The position numbers were made by a program, and so were the translations under genes. This document shows, in pieces, positions 23,801 through 35,800 of a DNA stretch of 64,000 nucleotides (positions within the stretch are counted from its first letter, which is position 1; each line of letters starts with the position of its first letter). The DNA is from Mermis nigrescens (taxonomy: Eukaryota; Nematoda; Enoplea; Mermithida; Mermithidae). Under the pieces are notes generated by a model. The model worked only from the letters and a program-made list of their open reading frames with translations. It ran no database searches and was not told where the DNA came from. The stretch spans positions 24,214,685 through 24,278,684 of the forward strand of contig JAVLUZ010000154.1 of the NCBI GenBank assembly GCA_036768485.1. Direction: 5' to 3'.

Positions 23801-26800
23801 ATCCGGCGCGTAGCGCCGGAAAAATTTGAGAAGTTATGGTCACTGACGGCCAAAAATCATTGCAAATTGCATGTCCATTCTTTCTCTCGCTAAATATTTT
23901 GGCCAATGGGGAGCGGCCGCCTTCCGCTCCCCTTAAATCCGCCTCTGCATGTAGCGACTGTACTTTCCGATCCATGTAGCGAAAAGACGATTTTGGTTGT
24001 ACAAATTATCATTGTGAAATTCAACGCGAAGCGCGAAAAGTCATTTGCGATTATTCTCACATTTTATTTCGAAAGGGGCACTTTCCTTCAATCCCCCTGT
24101 ATACGAGCCTGAGCTCTACGTTAGGGTCAAAATAAGGACTATATGCTATGCAGGAAGGTCGGTAGGATACTTAATCAGTGATACTGACACACAAAACCTC
24201 TAAAATAAAAATAATTCACGACAATGCGGTGGAAGAATAGAAAAGCTGTGGTGAATGGATGACAGACAAATGTTCAAAAACTCCTTTTAATAAAGTATAA
24301 TCTCAAAGCAGTTGGTTATAATAGTGTGACTTAGAAGAATCTGATAAAGAATGACGACGACGATGACGCGATAGCACAACAAGGCAAAATGGATGAGGCT
24401 AACTCTGTTTCAGATGATCTAGATTTTGATGATGAATTATCTGCTTCATCCACTGTTTTTTTTAGCGCGGCGCAAAGGAAACCCGCCCTGCGCTAATGGG
24501 ACATTTCGTTCATTAGCGCCATGCGCAAAGGCTTTTTTGGGCAAAAAATTAGAAATTTAAACATTTTATATTGCATTTTGATTTAAAAATTTTTAAAATT
24601 TTTTCGGCGCTTGGCGCCGACTTCTTAAGAATGAATTAATTGTGTTTGCCAACCACCGCTTTCCTGTTTCATCATAAGCGAATCCCTGCTTTAGCATCTT
24701 TGCAGTAATGAATCCTTGTTTTTGTGGTGCATGGTGCCAAATTAATAGTTTTCATTTTAAATTTATCTTTGAAATAGCCCAGCCTTGAGATACACATTGA
24801 GAAGATGCCAAAATTTCGGGCGCTTTGCATCTAATTATTGGTTTCTGTATAGCGGTTGCATTTTGCAATACACGAAAATTGAGTGGAAACTGCAAAGACA
24901 GCTTGAAGAAATCGCTCAGTCTAGTATAGGCAAGGCAATGAGAAATCAGGTATCAAATTGATATTTTTACCATTAGATTTCTTGTTCGAGTTGGAACCAG
25001 TAGTAAGAATTTTTTAAATTTCTTGCCAGAATTTATTGTCAGTCAGCAGTACATGGAGCGCATCAGAAGTTCAAAAATGCCCTTATTTTTGCCTATCGCC
25101 AAGCATTTAAAGGTTTTTTGGTGCGCTAATGAGAAGCTCCGCGCGCAAACGCTCTATCCTGGCCATTAGCGGCTGCGCAAATGGGGGTGGCGCTAAAAAA
25201 AATCCCTGGCTTCATCAGATTAAAATCAGAATTCTGGCTAAGAGCAATAAACATACACATTTATTTTAGTTAGATAAAGTGTTTAATATTACGGTTATTT
25301 TCTCTGCACTGTACTTTCCGATCCATGTAGCGAGCATGAGAAATAAAACTTAGTCATCATATGAATATCAATTGGCACTTTGCTGTATGTAACTTGGTGT
25401 AACTGGGTACGCGCCTAAAACCATAAGAAAAGCCAATAAGTAGGAAACAGCCTGTGTACTGCAGATGCATTCTAAATAGTTGATATTTAACGGATATATT
25501 AAACTTATTCAAATTTGATTTTAACCCTCGGCGCCTCGGCACTTTTCAGCTTCGCCCTCGGCGCCGAGGCCGAAGCTCCAAAAAACGCCGAGCCTTGCCG
25601 AGGCCGAGGCCTCGGTCCGATCACTGATGTATATTTTTTTCATGTTTCTCATATGATTTTTCGCGGTAAATAAAGACTGACTACCTGAACCTGTTTTCTA
25701 TTGTTTGAAGTTATGACTAGTTTGCTTTTGTTGTTTGCTTATGCTAAATGACTGCGAACGCATGGACGTCTAATAACAGCTTTAATTAGCATTCAGCAAT
25801 CGCGATACAAATTATCTCAGTTTTCTAAGTTTAATTTGTTTGCAATCTTAATTAAAGACTCGAAAAAAGTTTAGGTTTTTATTTTAATTTAGAACGAAAT
25901 AACACCTTTTCAGTCAGTCAACGGGTCGTAGTCACACCTGGGCTTGGAGGGTTTGGGGAGTATGCACCTCCCCCAGAATTCAATTTTTGAAATTTTTTTC
26001 GTTTTTTTTCGCAATTTTTTGATGCCAATGGATAGTGCTCGATGAGAAACGTCAAAAATGGTTTTTTCGCCATACCACCTTTTTTAAAGCCATTTTTTGA
26101 CCTTCGAAAAATCTTGCACCCCCCCAGAATTTTCTTGCTGCCCACGTATGGTCGCAGTTGAGTTGAATAGAATACCCGAACATATTAATTAAGATACTCA
26201 TAGCATATGTACAAAAATGATTGCGCTTCTAGAAAGACTTTCGGAGGTCTTTGTACGTATATAACGCTTTTAATTTTAAAAATTTTGAGTCTAGTTAAAA
26301 AAAGTGTTGATATTCATCAAAATTAAAGTATATGTTCAGTAAAATAATAATACAGGGTGGGCCAAAAAGGCGACATCCCTATATGCTGAATTATTACATG
26401 AATTGATATTAATATTTAATTTGGAGAACAATTCGCATTAGATCGGTAAAAATATCCTTCTTCAAGCCGTGTAAAATATTTTGGTCAGTTTTCAGCAGTC
26501 TATGCTCTACGACGATTTGTTTACACCCATTGTGTAAAGTTCAGAGTTTCTACATTGTACTACATTACTGAATATATACTCGATGAATTTTATGACAATA
26601 TCTTCTCTCAGAAAAATGATTACCTCATTGTTTAAACCCCAGAGTAGGTATTTATGTACTCTTCCCAATAGGTACAAACACTGCAAAATATCGTCAGAAG
26701 GGTGAGAAAATTGATGACAGAATCGAACAAGTTTTCGGCGTTTAAACGATATCAAAATATATCGCCGTAGCGCCTGAATCGCTGATAGTTGGCCAAAATT

Positions 26801-29800
26801 TGTTAAACATCGTAAAAGTAGACATTTTTATCGACTAAATGCAACTGGTTTCTAAATTTTTTGTCCACATCAGCCCATGTTATATTTTAAATTTGAGTTG
26901 AGTTTACTTGTTTGTTTTTTGAAATTTAGCCAATTTTTGCGTTTGCGCCGATGAAAAATACAAAAATTTATAGATACGGCGAGAATTTTTGACTATTTTT
27001 GCCTTTTTAAAAGGTAATTATCGCCATTAAAATGGCAGCGAATACGTAAATACATAATTATTGATCGAAAATTCTTGTAAATTTCTGAAAAAAACCTCTC
27101 AAAAGTCTCTGTACTTACATGTATAAAGAAAGACTCCCAAAAAGTCCTTGTACATCGGAAAAATTCTTTGCCGGACACGAAAAAGAGCCGTGGCCTGTAT
27201 GCAGATTTGAATTGTTATTTTAAATCCATACTAAAATTTTTCCCTTCTAAGCCGTTTATCTGTCTTCCTTCTTATGTGTCGTATATTATCGCTGCCTTCT
27301 TCAGGTTTTGCTACTTTTCTTTATTAAACAGCCTGTAAATTCGAGCGATTGGGAAATAATTCTCAAATTGAAAATTCACGGCTCATTGGGCGAGTTGTTC
27401 GGCGACGGAATGGCGGTCTGGTATGTAAAGGAAAGAGACATTTTTGGCAATTTGACAGAAGTTTTTGGTTACAAGAACAAATTTGACGGTTTGGGTGTCT
27501 TCATTGATACGTACAGCAATCACAATGGACCTCATAATGTAAGTTCCTTATTCAGTATGTTAGCGACGAAAGCGTATAACTTATTTAGAGGACACTTTTT
27601 TACAATCTATTCGCTAGAGACCTAAAGAGTATTCTGGCATGCTTTATTTTAAGAAAACGAAACTTAAACAATCTTGATGGGTTGGTTAGTTTTAAGTAAA
27701 CGCGACCTAAACGCTTGGCTCGGACCGTTTACAACTCAGCGCGCTTAGAGCATTATTATTGATTATACTCGTGCAATTCACATGCATATGATGTACGTAA
27801 TGTGTACGTAATGCGCACACGCACGCTGTCATCACGCGTCTATTTAAGAACATGCGCTGAGTCGTAAACGGTCCACATGAGCGTTTTGTCGCATTTTCTT
27901 ATAGTAAAGTATGTCAGGTAAATCTTTAGGTCTCCGGTGATTAGGCCGTGAAAAAGCGTTCCTAAATAAACTCAATCGATTCTTTTTTCGTGGCGAGAAG
28001 TGTATGTAGGCACTTTTGATAAACTATAAATCTTATACATATTAAGCATACATGTATATAATAGCTTGAAGCTTCATGTGGGGTCCCTAGCTTTTTTTGG
28101 GGCAAGGATGAATGACTTCCAATATTTGGCCAGAAAAAACAGTCAAAAAAATATTTTTTTCAAAAATAGTAATAAGGGGTCAAGAAATATTTTTGCTCTG
28201 GGGGATGGGGGACGACCGACTTTGGGTTGGGTACATATATGCACATGGAGGGGTGTGAGGGGGCATTTACCATCCCCCTCCGCTGGAGGGTCTGTCAGGC
28301 AGGTACTGTCCGACGATTTTGAGCTGACGGAACGTTTTTTTGCATCATTTAGAGGTCAATGGCAGTAAAAATGTCAAAATTTTTCCAGACTTTTATATAC
28401 CTTTTTTACCCAAAAAGCGCCAAAAATTGATCAATTTCTGTATTTTTAGTGTTAAAAGTAATATAATACAGTCAAGATCGACCGAAAATGCGGAATTACC
28501 TCGAAAAGACGTTTTATAGGCTATTTTGACCATTTCAGTCGTTTAAACAACAAAAAATTCAAGAACTTTAATGCCGAACTTGACCTTGTGCACCTATCGT
28601 GAATATCCCCTCATCCTCCTTGCTTCGCTACCTTTGCATATTTGAAATTTTCATTGCTTTGTTATGGGAAATATTATTTAGTAAAGTATGCATTATATGA
28701 AATGGATACAAAATTATGCGTATAACTCAGTCGTTTTTCGCTTCTAAAAATTTACGTTTGCTTTTTAGTTGTTTGTCAGTCTTTCATTTATGTAAATTGT
28801 AAAAGTTCTTTCTTTTTTCTTCATGTTTAATTTTCTCGGTATCGTCTTGCATAAAAGCATTTTTGTCTACGTAAATCAATAATAGAATGTTTAGCCTGAA
28901 CGACAAGCTAGGCTGGAACGACCAAATTATTTGAGAAGTTAGTGGAAAATTTATCTTAGTTTTTTCCATTAGATTAACCTTGTATTTACGAGATTGTTGT
29001 CAGTCAAGAAATCAAAAATTTAAAAACAGGGTGTTCCACCTAATTGTCCAACCTGTTTTTTCATACTCAGCTCATTTTTAATATTTTTTAGTGATTTTTC
29101 GGACGTACATAGTTGGAAGGTTTAATATCAAACTGAATGACATGCTTTGGCTTCTTTTGCTTGTTCATGGTGCAAAATGCAGAACTTTTTGTAAACCTTA
29201 ATTTTTGCAATTTGTCCCACCTAAGTATCCAAACGATTACCTTGCGTTAAGTCAATCAATTCTTGACATTTTCTGTAAAGTATTAAGGCGAATATAGAAT
29301 GCTCAATAAGCCATCAACTGACAAAGTTTGGTATGATTTGGTTACAGACTGCTCACAGTGTATCATTTTTACAAGACTAACTTTTCTTTGCTATGCAAAA
29401 ACTGTCGTACTGACTTCTGGCAGCGATTTCTCAACAACTTGCGGTAAGCTATGCACCAAATTTTTTATTACATAAGTCACGAGCATTCATTTGCTCGAAA
29501 TTGATCACTCGCTCTTGATTACTTGAGCGGCTTGAATCTTGTGACATATGCATTGATCGCGAAATTAAAAATCTTCACAAGGAAGAAATACCAAAGATCT
29601 AAGGTTTACACTAGCTTAAGCAGTTTACACCATGAACAAGCAAAACTGATCAAACCTTTGTCACTTACCTTTAAATTTAACTGTCTAACTGTGCCCAAAA
29701 ATTATAAAAATTATAGGAGTTATGGAATTATTACGAATAAACACGTTGGATAGTTGGGTCGGACACCCCGTGATATTGCAATACTTATTGAATGATGTGT

Positions 29801-32800
29801 CTTTACAGCACCCTCATCCTTACATTTCGGCGATGGTTGGCAATGGAGAAATTAATTACGATCACGACACGGACGGCACTCACACTCAATTGGGCAGCCA
29901 GGGCTGTACGGCTCGCTTACGCAATAAAGAACATGATACTAGTATCATGATACGCTATGTCAACGATACTGTTTCGGTGAGTATCAGAAAACAAAGGTTT
30001 GGCTGCGTTGCGATGTACCCCTGTAACATTGTCAAAATCTGTCTTTTTTACTGCAAAATCTGCATTAGTGTCAGTTGAGATTTCTGTCGGTCCCTTACAT
30101 TTTGATTTTAATACAGTTGAGCCCCGTTTATAAACACATTGAGTGGACTAAGGTACTCCGTGCTTACTAACCGAGTGTGCTTACTAAGCGAGTTGAGAAC
30201 TATTTACTTCTACATGTCACATAGCGCTGTTATATCCAAAAGTACCATAATATATGGCTGAACATTATTCTATCCCTAAAAATATTAGTGATTTTAAGCT
30301 TCACTATGCACATGACGTGCTTTAATCTCCAAAATGTGTTTACATAACCGCGTTTACTTGACAAAAATGGCTTTACAATGTCGTTTTGCCATGTGTTCCA
30401 GGCAAGTGTTTACTAACCGAGGTCATAAGCTCGTTTTCATATAGCCACGGTCTTACGCAGTCGTATTCATACATGCACAGAATGGGACTTCCGGTGGGAT
30501 TATAAAGTGCCTTTTTGGGTTTCAAAATAGTAGGCGCGCGTCAAAAACATCGTTTTTCAGCGTTTCTGACGATGCTCTATCTTTCTAGAGCATGAAAACA
30601 TACATAAAAAACGAAAAAATCAAAAAAGTCAGAACTTTCAAAAAATCGCTAATTCTGGAGTGGGTGTGAAAACCCCCACCCCCAAGATCATGTATGGTTG
30701 TTTTTTATCCGGTAACCGAGTGCTTATTAAGCGAGTTTCCAGCCATGATAAAGCATAGCAGTTTGGCAGGGACCGAAGGCAAGGGTGTTCATTAAGCGGG
30801 AGTGTCTACTATCCAGACATAAAACAGGGGATGAGGGATGCTCCACCCAAAATTGGCCCGTCCCCCATCCCTCCCAAAGTCAGAAAATTTTTGACCCGTC
30901 CCCCCTCCCGATTTTTAAAAGCGATTTTTGGCCGAAAATTGGAGGTCATTAACCCCCCCCCTATAAATGATCGTGGACCCCCTCCCGAAATTTCGAGCCA
31001 TTACATATATGCTACATACTATCCGAGTGTTTAATAACGAGGTTCGACTGTATCTTACTAGCGCAAATTGAACATTGTTACTTGCCAGTAAGAGTGAAGC
31101 CAAATAGTTAGGCAAACAAATGTGACCTTTAGAGAAATCATTTCTGTTCTTAAAATGATGACGGATTTTTATTTTACACAAACCAACCAAACCAGACATG
31201 CAAAGCATGGGAATTCTGGATGGTGTGAGATTTTAAGGTGCATTCTTTCTTAAGCCCGGAAATGGTGGATACGCGTCAAAACATCGTTTTTTGGCGTTTC
31301 TGACGATGATTTATCTTTCTAGAGCATAAAAACTCAAAAAATTATGGAAAACAAAAGCAAATTCGAACAAATTGAACAAAACATAGTCAAAACATGAGTA
31401 TATGGCGTGAAGAGCCAGAAATTTGTCTCTTTTAAGCAAATTGGTAGCTAAAAACGCATAAAAAGCACTTTTTCTACGAAATTTTTTAAAGCTTTTTAAA
31501 AATCGCTATTTACGGGGGAGTGAAAATTTTACTGGGGGTGAACCCCCCGATCAGATCATTTATGAAACCGACTCATTCGCCTCACTAACAACGGTTTTCG
31601 TTTTTTTACGCCATTCTCAAGTAGAACTGCAACTTTCTGCAATATAGAAGGATAAGTTCTGGAGAATTTTATGATTTTCTTACAGTTTCTGTATTGCATT
31701 AATAGATTAAAGAAGTTGGTCAGTATTTGTCTTAGGTTTATACGGATATCGATGACTCGCCAACATGGCGGAAGTGCTTTATCGTTGAAGGCGTCAGGTT
31801 GCCGACCAATTATTATTTTGGCGTGACCGCTGCGACTGGTGATTTATCAGGTAAGTCATACATAGTTTTTAAAAATGAGCTTGCTAAGCGAGAGTTGTAA
31901 ACCAAGAGAAACTTAAAGTTTTAACCTGCCATTACATTATGAAGAGAATTATAAAAGATTTTAAACTTAAAGAAAATGAAAAAGGTGGGACGTTGGTAAA
32001 TTGAAACAAAATTAAATTAAAAACATCCCACCTTTTTCATTTTCTTTAAGTTTGAAATCTTTTATAATTCTCTTCATAATGTAATGGCAGGTTCAAACTT
32101 TAAATTTCTCTTGGTTTACAACCATACATGCACAGTATGGGAATTCTGGGTAGGATGGGGTGAAAACCTAAAGTGCCTTTTTTGGGCCCAAAAATGGCCG
32201 GTACGCGTTAAAAAACATCGTTTTTTGGCGTTTCTGACGATACTTTATCCTTCTAGAGCATGAAATCATGAAAAAAATTTCGAAAAAAGTCGAATAAATT
32301 GACCAATATATCGTTTAAAACATGAATATATGGCGCGAAGCGCCGAAAATTTGGCGATTTTGAGCAAATAGATAATCAAAAACCCTTAAAAAGACACTTT
32401 TTCTACCCATTTTCAGGTAAGTTTAGGAAACTTTTGAAAAATCGCCAATTCTGGGGGGTGAAAAATGATTTTGCGGGGGGTGAAACCCATTCTGCCGGAG
32501 CGAAACCCCCCAACGATCATGTATGTTTACAACTCTCGCTTAGCAAGCTCATTTTTTAAAACTATCAATGGAGAACAGTCGGTTCTAAGTCATACATATC
32601 CTCGAAAATATGTACGTGCGCATATATGAGTATGTATGTATATATGCAGGCAGACAATGTAACAGGGGTGGGGGATTACCCTCATCCAAAGTTGGTTGTC
32701 CCCCCCCGAGTCTGAAAATTGTTGACCCCCCATTTTTGGAAAAACTTGCGAGTTTTGGCCAAAATTGGAGGTTATTTACCGCCCACTGAAAATGGCTGGG

Positions 32801-35800
32801 GACCCCCTGCCTAAATTTGGAGCCGTTACGTGTATGTATGCAGGGGCGTATGCTTTAGTCATTTGACCAGCAAAAAAGAGTTAAGAGTACATTTAATGGT
32901 CTCGATCATACCTGGGCGTGGGGAGTTTGAGGTATGCACCCCCGAGAAACCAAAATACCCCTAATCAAAATACCCTTCCCTCAGAATTCAATTTTTTAAA
33001 ATTTTTTGTTTTTGTTTCCGCAATTCTTTGATGTTAATGGATAGTGCTCGATGAGAAACGTTGAAAAATGGTGCTTTTTCGCCATACCATCATTTTTAAG
33101 GCCATTTCTTACCTTTGAACAAATCTTGCACCCCCAGAATTTTGGTGCTGCTCACCTATGGTCTCGATGCTGCGATTCGTTTCAAGCAGACTTTACTACT
33201 GCTCTTCTCTGGGTTCAGTTTTTTATATTTTTTATCGACACAATTTTTCATACTTTTATTATCTTCCTTTCGGCCGTATTTATTCTGTATCTCTCATTAT
33301 TTCTGGATTGACTTAAACAAAAGGGAGTAGTCGAAAAAGTTTCCTCAGAAAACCTCTTTTTTGGCTGTATATCTTTCTGATAAGCTAACCGCCTTACGAA
33401 ATGTTCCTAGATGCTCACGACATAGTTTCGTTCAATATGTACGAAATCGATGTTGTACGATCAGAAGTTGAACAAGGCCTTCATCGTGATCAAATCAAAC
33501 CCTTTGCTCAATTTTCGGCCGCTCCTCGAGGTATAATGTCGCTTTGTTTAATTGCTCGTCGCTACCAGACACATATAGCATGGGGATTCGGGGGAGGAGG
33601 GGTTGAAATTTTAAAGTGCCTTTTTGGGCTCAAAACTGGTGAATACGCGTCAAAAACATCGTTTGTCGGCGTTTCTACGTTTCTAACTATGCTTTATCTT
33701 TCTAGAGCTTAAGAACATGGAAAATTTCGAAAAAAATAAAACAAAATCGCATAAATTGAACAAGTTGTGGCGCGAAACGCCGGAAATTTGACACTTTTGA
33801 ACAAATACATGGCTAAAAACGCTAAAAACAGTCCTTTTTACGAATTTTTCAGTAATTTTTGAAAAATCGCAAATTCTGGGGGTGAAAAAATTCCTGGGGA
33901 ATGAAACCCCTAAAATCATGTATGGTCTCAACAACGGAAGTGGCAGCGATTACATATGGCATTCTAATTTATTTACGGACTTGCACTTTTTCGCTTGTAA
34001 AATCGTTTCCGCTTTGCAGTTTCAAAAATTTGTGGAAAATTCATTTTCTTGCTGCCATTTTATTTCTATGTATGTATGTCTGTCCGCTTTCTGAATAACC
34101 ACGACAGTTAGACCATAAAAATCATTTGCTTGTGCATTTCTGCTTTTCTGAGGTACTAGACAGCTCGCTATCTTCTCTGTAGATAAATAGATAAACGACC
34201 TGTCTATAATGAGGGCTTGTTTTTAAAATCGGCCTACATATCAGTTGATAGTGATATGATACAAATCTGTATGACGTATATGTCGTTGGTTTTGGTTAGG
34301 TATTTGAAAAAAATGCATATTAGATTTACGAGTATCTTATTTTGACAATAAGACCTTGTTTTGTTAGTATTGCATTGAGCTTTTGTATCGATCAGACAGC
34401 TGCTTCCTACATCCCAGCATCATACATGTACGTAGGGGAAGGGTCAGCCGGACAGGTACAGTCTGGCGATTTTGAGCTGATGGAACGTTTTTTTGCATCA
34501 TTTTTGAGGTCAAAAGCAGTAAAAATGTCAAAAAAAATTTCGGCGCAAGTCGTCGTTCCGTCGTTAATAAAACTGTTCTAGGGCATGTAAACATTTCTTC
34601 AAAAATTTTAACTATAGGACCAGTGTTTTATTTTGTACTCGGCAAAGATTTTTCCCGATGTACAAAGACTTTTCGGGACCGTCTTTGTACATGTACAAAG
34701 ATTTTTGGGAAGACAAAAATTGCAAAAAAGGTCTGAAATTCGCAAACATTTTCGGCGCTTCGCGTCGAAATGAGTAATTGTGTGTTCTATATATGTATCT
34801 TTATAATGGCAGAAATTGCATTTAAAAAGTAAAAATGTCATATTTTTCGGCGCTTTGCGCCGTTTTAAGATAATTCTTAGCGATTTTTGCCCTTAGAGAC
34901 CCAGAAATTAGCCAAAATACGCTGCCAAAAGTCGAACAACTCTGTTTTTACCTCACTAAAATCGCTACTGTACCATGTTATTGTACCCAAAAATTTGTGT
35001 GTACAAAATGTACAATGACTTTTGGGAAGACAAAAACTGCAAAAAGGTGTAAAATTCTCAAAAATTTTGTTTGTCCTACATATCTTTAAAATGGCAGAAT
35101 TTGCATGTAGAATGGAAAAATGTCAAATTTTTGGCTCTTCGCGCCGTTTTGAAACAATTTTTAGTAATTTTTGGCGTCAGAAACCCAGAAATTAGCTAAA
35201 ATACACTACCAAAGATCGAAAACCCTGTTTTACCACACTAAAATCGCTACTGTACTATATTATAGTACACAAATTTTTGCATGTACAAAATGTACAAAGA
35301 CTTTTGGGGACCATCTTTGTACATGTACAAACGGACCTTGTACAAAAAAAACACTGAGTGGGCGTCACGTCAGACATGCACACTGGGGGTTTGTGGGTGA
35401 GTATCCCCTACCAGGACTTTCGGAAGGCATATCCCCCTCTGGCCGTCTTGGGACCAAAACTGTTGCTCGAACCATGAAAAAGCGTTAAATGACGTCTAAC
35501 AATATAGTTTTAGGTAAATATATGTACTAATTTTCCGAGCAGTAGACTGTTCAATTAATTCATTCAGACAATTTTCTTCCATTGTTTTGTATATTTTTGA
35601 TGTTGCAGGTCATTTAATCGCCCTTATTGTAATTGTTTTCATGCAAATTTAACCATAAATATGTATAAAGAATAATTAAAACGAATAAAGAATCAAAATT
35701 TGACATTGAATAGGTAAAAAATTACCGATTTACTCCCCTCCCCAGGAAACCCGGTTTACCCCCTCCCATAACTTTTGACCTTGAGCAATATGATGGGAGT

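Larger units (their letters stand above)
22859..25626. mobile_element. hAT-like foldback element W3 with GAGGCC word arrays
   Basis: TIR CAGTGATCGGACCGAGG, with the complement at the right end. Perfect TSD ATGTATAT at 22851-22858 and 25627-25634. Long inverted arms of about 430 bp follow the GAGGCC/GGCCGAG arrays. Both arms carry the same acidic reading frame. Hosts D3 (23346-23947) and X (24451-25208). Lies in intron 2 of the lectin gene. Confidence 0.9.
22563..27331 (+). other. Lectin intron 2: W3 nest plus family B
   Basis: W3 and its passengers fill 22859-25626; family B is at 25933-26150. A lone mariner-type end ACAGGGTGGGCCAAAA lies at about 26354 without a partner, and a family C fragment at about 27088-27190. 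26400-27080 is otherwise featureless. Confidence 0.75.

Noticed and set aside
27332..27538. Alternative acceptor for lectin exon 3 at 27304
   Set aside because: In frame, but it would insert nine extra residues between conserved tryptophans; the acceptor at 27331 matches family spacing.
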